From Acanthamoeba castellanii str. Neff (lineage: Eukaryota > Discosea > Longamoebia > Acanthamoebidae), in contig NW_004457406.1 of NCBI RefSeq assembly GCF_000313135.1, positions 225,509-289,508 on the forward strand: a DNA stretch of 64,000 bases, read 5' to 3'. The translations under genes and the position numbers were made by a program. Below, in pieces: positions 31,754-44,231 of this stretch (its first letter is position 1; each line of letters opens with the position of its first letter). A model generated the notes under the pieces. That model did no database searches and was not told the DNA's origin. It was given only the letters and a program-made list of their open reading frames with translations.

Positions 31754-34700
31754 ATGAGGCACATCCCTTGCGTTTCTGAAATATTTGCCGCGTACAGTTG
31801 CAGCAGCAGTTCAATCAGCACATGTTCAAGGTGGAGCAGCAGGAGTACCTGAAGGAGAAGCTCGACTGGTCCTACATCAACTTTAACGACAACCAGGAGT
31901 GTCTGGACCTCATCGAGAAGAAGCCGCTCGGCATTCTGTCGCTGTTGGATGAGGAGTGCCGCTTCCCCAAGTCCTCACCCAAGAGCTTGGCTCTCAAGCT
32001 CAAGCAAAATCACGTCAAGAGCAAGTGCGTGTGCCCTGCGATCTCGTTTCGCACACGCACCACCGCACACGCACACGCACCACCGCACACACACCTCACA
32101 CTCGCCGGAACTTGGTGAACAGGTACTTCAAGTCGGATCCGCGCCAGTCCGAGAACTCGTTCGTGATCCACCACTACGCCGGAAGCGTAGGCTACGATAC
32201 CACCTTTTTCCTTGGTACTTGACATGATACAACTTTCTATTTTTCCCTATTTCTGTATATTTTTAAATACGTAACATACCAAGTTTATTGAGTATGCTAA
32301 CTAACAACTACGCATTGCAGACAAGAACAAGGATTTCTTGATCGAGGACCAGGTCAAGGTGCTCCTCGACAGCAAGTCGTCGTTCGTGCGCGGCATCTTC
32401 GCGCCCAAGCCTCAGCCCGCCGCGGCCCCAGCAAAGGGCGGGCGGAGCGAGAGCTCGGCCGTCAAGTTTGTCTCCGTGGCCGCGCAGTTTAGGGTAGGCA
32501 GAGCCAGCCCTCTCGCACCACCTTCACAACTACGCCCTCAGATGCTGATCGAATGGTGTGTGCGTGTGCGGTGGTGCATGTGTTGCATGTGTTGCGTGTG
32601 TTGTGTGTGTGTGTGTGTGTCGAATTGCAGGATTCGCTGGCCGAGCTGATGAGCACCATCGAAAAGACGTCGCCGCACTACGTGCGCTGCATCAAACCCA
32701 ATCCTCAGAAGAAGCAGGGTATCTTTGAGAAGCCCAAGGTACTCGAACAGCTGCGATGCGGCGGTGTGCTCGAATCGGTACGTACCATCCCCCCATGCTT
32801 TGTTTGTTGTGTCGTGTGCGGTCGCGCGTGCGTGCGTGTTGTGTCGCTCAACAGTGCACATGTGTCACAGGTGCGAGTGTGTATGGCGGGGTACCCGGGC
32901 AGGCACAGCTACGACCAGTTTTACAAGCGCTACCGCTTGCTCGTGCCCTCGGCTGGCTCCGGCGCCTCCGATGCGCAGACCGCGACCAAGGAGCTCGTGG
33001 CCGCACTCAAGCTCGGCGAAGGCCAGTTTCAGTTCGGTCTCACCAAGCTCTTCCTCAAGGGCGGAGAGGTGACTCGTCCACACTCACCACTACCACCTAT
33101 GCCCCCTGCCTCACCCCAAATGCTGCGTGTCGCGTGTGTGCCGTGCGTGTCGTGTGTCGTGTGCGTAGATCGCTATTCTGGAGAGGAAGAGGGGCGAGAA
33201 GCTGAGTGATGCGGCGGTGATGATGCAGAAGACTTGGCGCCGCTTCAAGGCCAAGCAGCACCTGCGCCGCCTCAAGGACAGCCTCATCCGCATGCAGTCA
33301 TGTACATCCCGCACGCAATGGCACGACACGACACGACACAGCACACACCACAAGGCACTGATCACGAATGTGTGGATCAGTCGTACGGATGGTGTTGGCC
33401 AAGAAGCTGCTCGTCGTGCTGCGGCGACAGAGGGCGGCCACCAACATCCAGAAGACTCTGCGGGCGTGGCGCGCCCGCACGCGATTCGCCAAGCAGAAGA
33501 AGGCTCTCATCTACGTCCAGCGCGTTTTCAAAGCCAAGCGAGAAAAGAGGTACCCATTATAATTCTTATTAATTGTACAATTATTTTATCGTAATTACTA
33601 TTACTATTTTAAAAAAATTGTATATTGTATTAATTCTATTTTCTGCGTGTGCAGAATACTGCGTGCGTTGCGGAGGGAGAAGGCGGCCACGGCCATCCAG
33701 GCCGCCATTCGGGGCAAGCTGCAGAGGAAGCGCTACCAGAAGGCCTACCGTCAGGTCGCCATCGTTCAGGGCCTCTGGCGGGTGAAGAAGGCCAAGGCCC
33801 TGCTGGAGAAGCTCAAGCGGAAGGCCCAGGCGCTGTCCAAGGTCGTCGCAGCCAAGGCCGCGCTCGAGAAGAAAGTCGACGTACGTCCACCGCTCCCTCA
33901 CTACTATGGACCACCACCTTCACACGCTGATAGTGCCACGCGTTGCGATGCATCAGGAAATGGAGCTGCGCTACGCGGTGGAGAGCAAGATGAAGAAGAA
34001 GGTGGAGAAGGAGAACGCGCGCATCAAGGCGGAGGTGGAGGAGCTCAAGAAGACCATCAAGGACATGAAGATCCTCGAGGAGAAGCGGTACGTTCATCTC
34101 GCCACAGCAACACACACACGCACACGCACACGCACGCACGCACGCACACCGACTTATTAGACGGAACACAGAGAAAAGGAAAAAGAAGAAGCCGCTGCGC
34201 GGAGAGAGAAGGAGGGCCACAACAAGGCCCGCGGACACGAGAGGGAACTCGAAGAGCTCAAGGCGAAGCTGCGCGAGGAATCCGAAGCGCGCGCTGCGTT
34301 GGCTGCGGAGCTCGACCAGGCCCGGTCGACGCTCGACCACACCAGCGCCCGCGCGGACGAGGCCGAGCGCCAGCGCGACGTCGCGCAGGCCGAGGTCGCG
34401 CAGCTGCGCGAGCGTCTCGCAGTGATCGAGAGCGGCGACGCCGAGAAGGATCGTACCATCGCCGAGCTCCAGCGCGACGCCGAGAAGCTCCGCATCCGCG
34501 CGCCCAAGAAGAAGATGGACGGCGAGAAGATGGAGCGCCTGCAGGACCGCAAGAGCGACTACGCTTCGATGAAATCGCTGCGCGAGGGCCACCTGTCGAC
34601 ATCGTCGACGGCGCTGGTCGACCTCGGCGGCGGCCGCACCCGCTCGCGCGCGTCGTCGACCGACGAGGCGGCGGCTGCCGGCGGCGGCGACCAGGCCGAG

Positions 34701-37700
34701 GCCGAGCGCGAGCGCAAGCTGCGACTGGGGCGGTCGCCGTCGGCTCGCGACATCAGGCCGCGCGATCGGCAGCGGGCCAAGGAGAAGGAGCAGGACAAGC
34801 AGCGGCTCGAGCGCGAGCGAGAAAAGAAAAAGAAGGAAAAGTCATCGACGACGGGTTCGCCGGCCTCGTCGCCCTCGGGCTCGCCGTTGGTGGCCCGCGG
34901 CGGCGGCAGCGGGCCGGAGAAGCCAGCCCAGACCTCTCCCAAGGTGGCCAAGCTCGTCCTGCCCGCCAGGACCGACATCGACGCCCATGTCGACGTCGAC
35001 AGCGAAAGCGACGATGACATCGCCACTGTCGACAAGGAGAAGAAGAGCGTCGCGGCCGCCGAGACCTCGACACCAGCGGCTGCGGCTGCGGCTGCGACGA
35101 CCGTGGCATCATTACCGACGCCCGCGACTGCAGCCAAGACGGTCGATGTCGCGCGACCCACAGCGCCCGAGCGGGCAGAGAGCGACTACGTCGACTCGCG
35201 CAACCTGTCGGACAAGGACAGGGAGCGACGCGAGGTGGAGCGCGGCATCATCGACCGCCTCAAGAACAAGTACGAGGGCAAGCACTCGTTGGTGGGACTG
35301 GACAACGAGGCCATCATGACCCTCCTCCCCGATGCGCGCGACGTGACCTCGCGCAACTTCATCCGCTTCCTCCTGTCGGAGCTCGAGCCGGGCTTCGTGT
35401 CCGGCGTCCCCGTGCCCGCGTTCGTCATCTACTCCTTCCTCTGCTTCTGGAACCTCCTTGCTCCTCAGGTAACGCACACGATACACACGACATCGCACAC
35501 GCACGACACACACGACACACACGACATCGCACACGCACGCGGCACGACGTGTCTCACGCGGTAAACACAACAGACGAGCCCGCGAAAGGCAGAAGGGGAG
35601 GCGGACGACACGCTGGGCTTTATCCTTGAAGGCATCTACGACGGAGCCAAGGCCACCTTCCGCGAAAACGAGATGATCATGTGCGTGCCTTGCACGTGTC
35701 TGGTGTGCAGTGTGCGATGCGTGCTGACGTTGATGATGATGATGTTTGACAGCTATTGGCTGTCGGTGGCAAGCTCGCTGTGCCACCTGGTCGACCAGCG
35801 GTTGGTCCGCGGCGGCAGCGCTGACGCGAGCGACTCGAGCGCGACCGCCGGTGCAGGCGCAGGCGTCGCTGCTGCGCTGCCCGACGAGCTGTTCGTAATG
35901 GACAGCCTGGAGGACGTTGTCGACGACGAGTCGAGCCTCAGCTTCACCAACAAGCAGCGGGCCGAGATTCGCGCCGGGTCGTTCACGGCCCACCAGTTCA
36001 AGCAGCACCTGCGCGAGCTCGTGAAGCGGCTCTACACGATCCTCCTCAAGCGCGTCCACGAGAGCCTCGAACAGACGCTCAACGAGACCGTGTTGGGCAA
36101 GGACTGGACCTCCCCTTCGCCTTTCCGCTCCGGCCCACAGCAAAGGTAACGTCGTGTGTCGCGTGTGTCGCGTGTGTCGTGTGTGTCGTGTGTGTGTCGC
36201 GTGTGCCGTGTATTGGTGTCGTGTCATGTGTGCCGCATTTCTCATCAGTTTGGTCGTGCGTGGCTACAGGGTTGCGGTCAAGAACACGTCGAGCGATTCG
36301 ATCACGGCTCTGTTGTCCCAGTACCTGCTGGGCCTCGTCCAGAACTTCATCTACCTCTCCCTCGTGCAGAAATTCTTCAGCCAGGTAATTTCTTGAAATA
36401 ATATAATTATAATAAATATAATAAATAAAATATCCACTGGTTGGTACGCACTGACTCGTGTGTCGTGCGCCCAGGTCCTGTGGTTCATCAACTCGATCCT
36501 GTTCAACGAGGTGTTGCTCTGCACCCAGTTCTGCTCGACCACCAAGGCCATGGACCTCAAGGTCCACATGGGCAACATCGACCGATGGATCCAAGAAGAG
36601 GGCGGCCTGTGGCTCGAGGTATTGATACCCCGCTAACCCTCGCCTGTCGTGTCGTGTGTCGTGTGTGCCGCGTGTGTGTCGTGTGCCGCATGTGTGTCAT
36701 GTGTGCCGCGTGTGCCGCGTGCTTGCGTGCGCTGACAGCCTTCCTATGTCTTCGACAGAACTCGCAAGGCCAGCTGGCGCACCTGGACCAGTTGATAACG
36801 CTGCTGATGATTAACAAGAAGCACATCGTCTCGTCCGACCAAATGCGCAAGGAGGTCATCCCCAAGCTCAACATCCTGCAGATCAAGCAGGTGCTCGCCA
36901 TGTACACCCCCACCGGTACGCACACCAGCTTCATTCCATGCATTCATGTGTGCCGGTCGTGTGCGTGTGCGATGCTTGCGCGTGTGTCGTGCGTGTCGTG
37001 TGTCGTGTGTGTCGTGTGCGGTGGTTTTAACTACCCTCTCTGCAGATCTGGAGGAGCGTATCTCGCTCCCGGACATACAGAAGCTGGACAGGGCCGCCCG
37101 CGCCAGCAGTGGCGGCGGCGACGACGACGCGCTGCTGCTCGAGAGCACCAAGCTGCTCCCGCTCGCGGCCAAGGAGCTGCACTACCTCGAGCTCGACGAC
37201 GCCAACAGCATCCCGTTCCCGTTCGAGATCAAGCAGAAGATCCACGACATCGTCGAGCAGGACATCCTCAAGCGGATGACCGTCGCCACCAAGGTCCAGC
37301 AGGTGCGCGAGAAGAAGGGCCGCTTCAGCATGCTCCTCTACACCAGCCGCGGCAGTAAGAAGAGCGACGCCCTCTCGACCGGCGCCGGCGACGAGTCGAC
37401 AACGTCATCACCTTCGTCGTCATCGTCACCTTCACCATCACCGACGACGCCTCGCGCGGCCGCGTCGGCGCTGGGTGCGGGCTCGCCGAGCTCGCCCCGC
37501 GGCGGTAGCGGGCTGTCGTTCCTGCAGAGGCTCACCGAAGGGTCGGGCATGCTGCCACAGCGCCGGAGCAGCAGCCCAGTCGCCCACACCCCGCGGGAGC
37601 TGCGCCTCGCACAGGCGCAGTCGCAGCAGCAGCCCAGCTCGCCCGCGACATCGACTGCGGCGCCGGCGGCCGAGGACGACGGGCGGAAGGCGGTGGGTCT

Positions 37701-38145
37701 GGGCATCAGGCGGCCTATGCGGGGCCGAGTCGGCGGCGAGGAGGATGGCGAGGAGGAGAGGGAGCGCAGGCGGCGAGAGCAGGAGGAGATCGAGCGGCTC
37801 CAGCGCGAGATCGAGCGAAAGGAGCGCGAAGACAAGGAAGCGAAAGCGAAAGCGGAGAGCGAAAAAGAGAAAGAGAAAGCGAAAGCGAAGGCGCACAATG
37901 CCGACCTGGGCGGCGAAGAGATTGTCAGGAGCGCTGTCGACACCACCCGCGTCGGCAGCGGCGGCGGCGGTGGCGGCGGTGATGATGATGATAGCACGAG
38001 CGACAGTGACAGCGATGGCGACGAGATCGTGTTCGACGAGGAGGACGACAGGAACGAGTCGGCGAGGCGGACCAAGGCGGCCCTCGACGCCGTCATGCAC
38101 AGGCAGGGCAGGACCGGCAGCTTTTGGTCCTCCTTCTTCAAGTGA
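29283..38145 (+). CDS. class V-like myosin heavy chain (dilute domain), copy B
   Basis: Starts [10 protein letters not shown] at 29283 (exon 29283-29312, then 29421-29531, in phase); stop TGA 38143-38145. SH3-like segment, then motor: GESGAGK|T split by an intron at about 30280-30357, switch [32 protein letters not shown] (to about 33070). IQ region about 33170-33870. Coiled coil about 33955-34550. Low-complexity linker. DIL domain about 35330-37260 ([34 protein letters not shown]). Charged tail ending SFWSSFFK. Unlike copy A no frame breaks were seen. Intron positions and many motor exons match copy A closely. Role: processive actin transport of membrane cargo, from family knowledge. The pair is head-to-head, with the NR2C2AP-like gene between. 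Confidence 0.92.
29855..29925. repeat. (CGACACG)n microsatellite in myosin B intron
   Basis: About ten near-perfect heptamer units immediately after the exon ending QVYTYT. Confidence 0.85.
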
Positions 38146-38486
38146 GCAGCCAAATGCTCTGTTGTTCTCTCTGATCACGTGCCGACACATGCAACAACGC
38201 CATTGGGAGACCAGCCACAGATATCTTGGGTTGTGAAGGGAGATGTCTTTTATCACTTTTTCTTGTCGACAATAACGGCGAGTTAGTGCCTCTGTGCCGG
38301 TATTGGCACTGTTGGCTCCGCAACAGCAGCGAAGAGAGAAGTCGGGCTTCACGGTCGTACTGTGGTACGGCTGCCCAACACAGGCCTGGGGTTTGAGTTG
38401 GTTCTTTCTTCTTTTGATCCCTCACCAACCACCATTTACACATTTTTTGAACGCATCTTGCAGTTTTTGTTCAAAAATCAAGAGAG
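38146..38486. other. intergenic region
   Basis: Between tandem plus-strand genes. A pyrimidine-rich stretch (38399-38460) ends in GCAG shortly before ATG 38487, which may be a 5' UTR intron acceptor. No coding exon. Confidence 0.4.
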
Positions 38487-40248
38487 ATGGAGCTTCCGGT
38501 GTTCGACATGGCCCCCTTCCTCACTGCTGGCGCCTCCAGCGATGAAGTGCAGACCCTCTGCCGCCAGGTACCCCTCGAAATCACCTCAAAAACGCTTCCA
38601 TGGAGTTGGTTACGGGGCTAATCATTCCCCATCGCAATCAAGATGGCCGAATGCATGCACGAGTCGGGCGTCCTCATCGTCAAGGACCCTCGCGTATCGA
38701 TGCAGGACAATGAGACCTTCCTCTCCATGCTCGAACGCTACTTCGAGCAGCCCGCCGAGATCAAGAAGCAAGGTACCCTGTTCATCGCTTAAAAGATTGC
38801 CATAATAATAAAATCATAAATAATAAATAAATTGTGATTCCAGTACTGGAATCTGGGTTGAGCCATTTCATTATTTGTATTATTCTGTGGTACGGGTAAA
38901 ATAAATTATTATTTATATATTCTGTTAGTTATTCAAGATATTAATTTTTGCTTGTGGCAGACGAGAGGCCGGAGATCTACTACCAGGTCGGCGCCACGCC
39001 CGAGTTCATCGAGAACGCGCGCTGCGGCAAGGAGCCCGAGTGCCTCAACCGCATCGACGAGGTATGTGCTGCGGTCGTGTGTGTCGTGTGTGTCCGTGTG
39101 TGTCCGTGTGTGTCGTGTGTGTCGTGTGTGTCGTGTCGTGTCGTGTCGTGTCGTGTCGTGTCGTGTCGTGTCATGTCGTGTGTGTGTGGTGTGTCGCGTG
39201 TCAGTTGCTTGGTTGGCTGACGCTCTTGAACGCGCGGCAGATGCCCGAGGAGGACAGGCCGCACAAGCCCCTGTGCCCCGACGCCAAGGAGCGCTTCTTC
39301 TGGCGCATGGGCGAGCGCCCCGAGAAGACCGAGTTCGCCTCCCTCAACGCCGAGGTGCGCACCACCCTCACCACACGACACGACACACGCATCAACGCAC
39401 GACACGACACGACACACACTCATCCAACACGACACGCACGTACACGCACAGCCCGTGGTGCCGGCCAACTTCCCCGAGTGGTCGACCGTGATGAACCAGT
39501 GGGGCTCGAAGCTGCTCACGGCCGTGTCGACCGTGGCCGAGATGCTCGCGCTCGGCCTCGAGCTCGACCAGCACGCCTTCACCCAGCTCATGCACTGCGC
39601 GCCGCACCTGCTCGCCCCGACCGGCACCAACCTGGCCAAGCACGGCGCCAAGGACACCATCTACGCCGGCTTCCACTACGACCTCAGCTTCCTCACCATC
39701 CACGGCAAGTCGCGGTTCCCCGGCCTCTACATCTGGCTCAGGACCGGCAGGAAGATGCTGGTACGCGCGCGCGTGCTGTGTGTGCGCACACGTGTGTTGT
39801 GTTGACTCTCGTGTGTCGTGTCGTGTGTTGTGTCTGGTAGGTGCGAGTGCCGGATGGGTGCCTGTTGGTGCAGGGCGGCAAGCAGCTGGAGATTCTCACG
39901 GGTGGCCACGTCGAGGCCGGCTACCACGAGGTCGTGTGCGCCCCCGAGACCCTGACCGCCATCGAGAAGGCCCGCGAGAGCGGCAGGTACGAACCCCTCG
40001 ACCGCGTGCCGTGCGTGTCGTGTCGTGTCGTGCGGTGCTGATGAAGGTACGTACTGTGGGCCAGGTCGCTGTACCGCATCTCGTCGACGCTGTTCTCGCA
40101 CATCGCGTCGGACAACGTGATGCAGCCGCTGGGCAAGTACGGCGAGAGCGAGGCCGTGCGCGCCAAGTACCCGCCCATCAAGGCCGGCCACCAGGTGCAG
40201 GCCGAGCTCAACGCCATCAAGCTCGCCGCCGTCAAGCAGGACGCCTGA
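38487..40248 (+). CDS. isopenicillin N synthase-like 2OG/Fe(II) oxygenase
   Basis: Seven exons starting MELPVFDMAPFL and ending AAVKQDA, stop 40246-40248. The N-terminal non-haem dioxygenase domain (ESGVLIVKDPRV, ERYFEQPAEIKKQ) leads to the double-stranded beta-helix core. It has the iron triad HYD (in GFHYDLSFLTIHG) plus a distal His (GGHVEAGYHEV, where one of two His is the ligand), and YRIS giving the Arg-x-Ser that binds 2-oxoglutarate. Family members hydroxylate or oxidise small molecules; the substrate cannot be told. A transposon begins 53 bp after the stop, so its 3' UTR may end in or be replaced by element sequence. Confidence 0.88.
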
Positions 40249-40301
40249 ACCGACCATCACGATAGCGCTAAAGAAAATGAAGACAAGTTCCCCCTTATTA
40301 A

Positions 40302-40390
40302 GGGTCCAGTATACTCTGTAATTCCCTAAATATCGAGCACCGTGGGGCCGTCCCGACGGATCACTATTTGAAGAATGTGTGCCGCACACA
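40302..40390 (+). repeat. left terminal inverted repeat (89 bp)
   Basis: Begins GGGTCCAGTATACTC and ends GTGTGCCGCACACA. It matches the reverse complement of 43814-43902 at 86 of 89 positions. Confidence 0.95.
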
Positions 40391-40508
40391 GCAAAAGTCG
40401 TGCAATGTGGGGAATGTTGTCAGGGCTAAATGAAACAGTTCATGGAATCTGTCGTGCTTGTGTAGCCTTGGCCGAGGCAAGAGCATAACAGAGAGAAGCT
40501 GGAGGCAC

Positions 40509-40763
40509 ATGGCAGAACTAGAGAGACTAAAGAACTTCCAGCTTGTTGACGCACAAGAACATGAACAAGAATGTAAGAGATGGTATGAAGAGAAGCGGAA
40601 GGCCAAACGCCAACAACGGCAAGAAGAAGCAGACCACGCAGCACATGAAGCTGAAGTCCTGAGAGAGAAAGAAGTGCAGAGGAAGGCTGAGGAGGAGAAG
40701 GAACAAGAGGTAGGGAGGAGGCGTCAAGAAAGGGAACAGCAAGAAACAAAGGAGAAGAAGTGA
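40509..40763 (+). CDS. short Lys/Glu/Gln-rich coiled-coil ORF in transposon
   Basis: From ATG 40509 (MAELERLKNFQLVDAQEHEQ) to TGA at 40763: 84 aa of almost continuous charged helix. It may be a free-standing ORF or the N-terminal part of the element's transposase. AG-rich, CpG-poor codons differ from host genes. Function unknown. Confidence 0.4.
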   Translation: MAELERLKNFQLVDAQEHEQECKRWYEEKRKAKRQQRQEEADHAAHEAEVLREKEVQRKAEEEKEQEVGRRRQEREQQETKEKK

Positions 40764-40775
40764 AAAAGGAGATGG

Positions 40776-42931
40776 GTGGCTCTTTGGCGAGGAAAGCGCA
40801 GCCATAGTTCTTCTCCCCCTGGTCACATATGGACTCAAGCGCAGGCACAGGTAGAGCCAACCTTCAACTGGGCCATGGTGGAACTCAACCAGTTTGTTGA
40901 TCTCATCTCCCTCCTGGTCTGCCCTTACTGCCACAAGATGGCGACGCTCAGCTGCCAAGACTGGTGAGAGGTAGGTGGTGGCTTCAGCACCTCCATCCAC
41001 TGCAGCAAGTGCTCCTGTGACTTCTTCTTTTGGTTTTCAAGTACCTCCCCTCTCCTGTCCAACTACCACTGCTGAGATGCACTGTCCAAGTTTGTTGTGG
41101 CGTGGGGGATGCATGGACTTGGCTTTGATTGAATGGAGTCCGTCTGGGCACTTGCAGGTGGTGTGCCCCCCATCAGCAAAACAGTGTATGCCAAGATGAT
41201 GAAGTATGATCCACTTCTTGAAGATTGGCTTTACCCATGCTCAAGTCCATGCATGAATGTGGGGGGGAGTACAGCTGACAACATGATGGTTGTGGTCTTC
41301 CAACAGCTTGGGCCTGCATTGACAGCATTGACAGATGTCTCTTGCTTGGAGCAGCTGCGCCTCTTCCAGCTGTGTAAGTGTGGAGATGTTGCAATTGACA
41401 CATGTTACTCATCAAGGCACTGGCATGCCAATGAGATCACAACAGTAGTGTGAGATGCCCAAGCAGGTACCTTACCTTGTGTTTTGCTTGTGTGCACATG
41501 GCTCACAATGCTCTGCTTTCAGCTGGTCAAGAAGGTGGGATTCTGGTCCAACAGCACCTGCTCAAGGATACTGCATCAGGTGCACCTCAGCACCCTCTTC
41601 AGACTTACAAGGGAACTTCTCACACTGCAGAAGGTGATGCCTCAGATCAGGCCCTCCAGCAGCTGAAGGTTTGTGTTCTCTTTGCCTTGTTGTAACTTTC
41701 CTTGCTCATCACTTTCTCCCCTGCTAGGAACATGGGGCTGTTGTTACATCTGTGACTTCCAATGGTGACCTGGCCCTCCAGTCATTGGTGAGGCAACAGT
41801 TTGGTGAGAAAGCCACTATCTATCAGGACCCAAACCACTATGTCAAGGGGCTGGGCAAAAACTTCACTCAACTGGGCAAGGAGCACAAGCCCTTGCAAGA
41901 TCTGGCCTCAAGACTCAAATCCCACTTTCTTGTTGGCATGTCTCCTCTCTTGCAAGCACAGCTTCGACCTTCCTTCTCACATTCCCTTTCACTCAGGTAT
42001 CAAGAAACATGTGCAAGATGAAGTTGGCTTCAGTCACCACATGTGGTCCTTTGTCCTTCACATCACCAACAAAGCACACAAAACCTGCAGTCACACACCC
42101 CGACCTCCCAATCCCATGCCTCTCCTCAGCCATGTCAACAACCCCACAGCTGTTGTTGCACTGGAGGAATTCATCAAGGGCTATCTCAATGACCAGCACC
42201 AGTATCTTCATGGCCATAACACCATCCAAATCAAGTCCCTCAATGGCACTGCTGCCAAGAGGGTGAGCAAGGAGCAAAACTGGACCATGATGTATGCCCC
42301 CCTCTTTGATGCTGGAATCCTTGAATGCAATGATGGTGTGCCTCACCTCTCCTCTTTGCTCTGGTCTGTGGATAAGGAGTGTACTCAAATGAACACTCTA
42401 TTCTCTGTTCAGGAAGCAAGTCCCTGATTGATGTGTATCGCCACCTAGGCTTTACCATTACCAGTGAACAAAGAGCATGATGGTTATGGGTAGTGCAAGC
42501 TTGCCAGCAGTGTGATAGCTTCAAGAATACCCCTCAATACAAACTGTGGCACAAGCAGCTGAAGCGCAATGCTCTCAATGAAACTGGTATGTCTCCATTA
42601 AAGCACATGCCCCCTTCGTGGCTTACAACTCATTGTATGCAGTGCGGCGTTGAAGCATACCAAAAGCACAAGGTCATGTACAAGAAGCCTGTTGTCAGTG
42701 TTGGATGGGTGGAGTGCAAGATATGCACTCATGCTGTGGGATCATGTGCGTTGCCTCCTTTTCCTTGCTTATTGTCTCACTACTCACACACAACTACACA
42801 TGACCACACACACCACATGTCTAGTGACCTGTGACCAACTCAAGCTCTACCTCAAACACCACAAGATCAAGATCAAGCCCAGCAAGCATGCAGACTTGTT
42901 GAAGCAGGCCAAAGATCATGTGCTTGGGTGA
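40776..42931 (+). pseudogene. decayed DDE-type transposase-like gene
   Basis: A single frame from 40776 to 41453 is broken only by TGA at 40965, 41073, 41130 and 41451. Reading these as Arg gives a continuous protein: CPYCHKM...HCSKC zinc pairs, GFDxMESVWALAGGVPPIS, VDTCYSSRHWHANE. In-frame introns follow (for example 41671-41728, AAG|GTTTGT ... CTAG|GA), then SNGDLAL and YQDPNHYVKGLGK, and a C-terminal SAP-like helix pair (DQLKLYLKHHKIKIKPSKHADLLKQA). The pattern of acidic residues followed by DPNH-type motifs resembles eukaryotic cut-and-paste transposases with Cys clusters, but I cannot place the superfamily. Probably inactive. Confidence 0.5.
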
Positions 42932-43271
42932 GCTGACATGGTACACAGCTTCCTTCTGAGAGTGGGCCAGTTTTCAGAATCACCATTTTCACCTTGCTTC
43001 TCTTCAGGAGGTTGTTGAGGAGAGACAGGGAACAAAGAGACCAAGGGACCATGACAAGCCACCCAAGCGCTGGACAAGATCAAAGGGCAAGGAAAAAGCT
43101 GATCAAGATGATATCCTCAGCCAGGCGCTTGATTCCCTACCGTTGTCATTGTCAGCGTCATCATCACTGTCATCGTCATCTTCATCATCGTCTTCATCAT
43201 CTTCATCATTGCCAGCATCATTGTCATTGTCATTGTCATCACTGTCATCTCACCTGTCACTGCCTACCTGA

Positions 43272-43757
43272 GTGCACTGCACCTTCAATAACTGCGCCAA
43301 ATCCTACACAACTCCAGGCAGCCTCAGGCGACACATCAAACTCATCCATCCCTCTCTTCCCCTTCCACCACTTCCTATTTCTTCGCCTGCCACAACCGAA
43401 TTAGCACCCGCTTCCACTGCCCCGTCATCCTCGACCCCATCTACAGCCCCACCATCATCCTCAGCTGCCCAGGCGTCCACTTTCTCTTCCGAGCAGCCCT
43501 CCTCTTCACCTGCTCTGCCCTCGGGGCCTCCTTATAAGCTCACCTTCGACGAGCTCATCACCCACTACGCCTCCCTCATCCTCCCCACGCCGGAGAGCCT
43601 TGCCGCCGAGGACCTTGCCCACAAGTTGCTGGCCGAGGAGAACTCCCTCCGTCGTGCGCTTCTGCAACCAGGCCTGCCGCCGGAGAGGAAGCAACAGATA
43701 AAGGCCCGCCTGCGCGAGCTCGCCCAACTCCTGCGTGGGGTGACGCGCCTGTTGTAG
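43272..43757 (+). CDS. C2H2 zinc-finger ORF inside the transposon
   Basis: Contains one canonical finger (CTFNNCAKSYTTPGSLRRH IKLIH: C-x4-C-x12-H-x4-H), a long Ser/Thr/Pro/Ala linker, and a helical C-terminus (PPERKQQIKARLRELAQLL), ending TAG/TTAT at 43755-43757. The 5' end is unclear: the upstream frame is a Ser-rich stretch ending in TGA just before the finger, and the listed start is not an ATG. Codons from about 43540 on are CpG-rich like host genes, in contrast to the neighbouring transposase. It could be element DNA-binding protein or captured host sequence. Confidence 0.4.
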   Translation: MHCTFNNCAKSYTTPGSLRRHIKLIHPSLPLPPLPISSPATTELAPASTAPSSSTPSTAPPSSSAAQASTFSSEQPSSSPALPSGPPYKLTFDELITHYASLILPTPESLAAEDLAHKLLAEENSLRRALLQPGLPPERKQQIKARLRELAQLLRGVTRLL

Positions 43758-43813
43758 ATTTTATTTTATTTTATAAGTTTTCCTGCTCCATACTTCACAT
43801 TTCTTATCGATAG

Positions 43814-43902
43814 TGTGTGCGGCACACATTCTTCAAATCGTGATCCGTCGGGATGGCCCCACGGTGCTCGATATTCAGGGAATTACAGAGTATACTGGAC
43901 CC
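43814..43902 (-). repeat. right terminal inverted repeat (89 bp)
   Basis: Inverted partner of 40302-40390, with three substitutions and no gap, ending GGACCC next to TTAA. Confidence 0.95.
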
Positions 43903-44231
43903 TTAAAAACGATCTGTGTGTTTGTGACGAAGCTGGTGGTGGAAGCGGTGAAGCGAGAAGAAGAGCCCTTGGTGTTAGTGCTAGCAATGCACGAGGTGCT
44001 TCAGCTGGAGCTCATGCAGCACACCATGGGCCTGGCCCGCCAGCGCATAAGTCTTAACGTTGGGGGCGGACCCACCAACGGTTGCCTTGTGGGCGGTGAC
44101 CCCCAAGGACATACAAGGTAAGTGATGACAAGGCAAGGCAGGCAACTTCCGCACCAGGCTGAAAAACGAAAAACGACAGTGTTGCGCCAGCCTTTGATAA
44201 AATAAAATAAATAATTCTATTGTACTCAGCA

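Larger units (their letters stand above)
40302..43902. mobile_element. TTAA-flanked DNA transposon with 89-bp inverted repeats
   Basis: 89-bp inverted repeats bound a 3,601-bp element, and TTAA stands immediately outside each end (40298-40301 and 43903-43906). TTAA duplication is the hallmark of piggyBac-type insertion. The termini read GGG... from outside, rather than the CCC usual for piggyBac. Inside are a short coiled-coil ORF, a decayed DDE-type transposase-like gene with introns and four in-frame TGA codons, and a C2H2 zinc-finger ORF. The left end lies 53 bp past the oxygenase stop codon. Confidence 0.8.
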
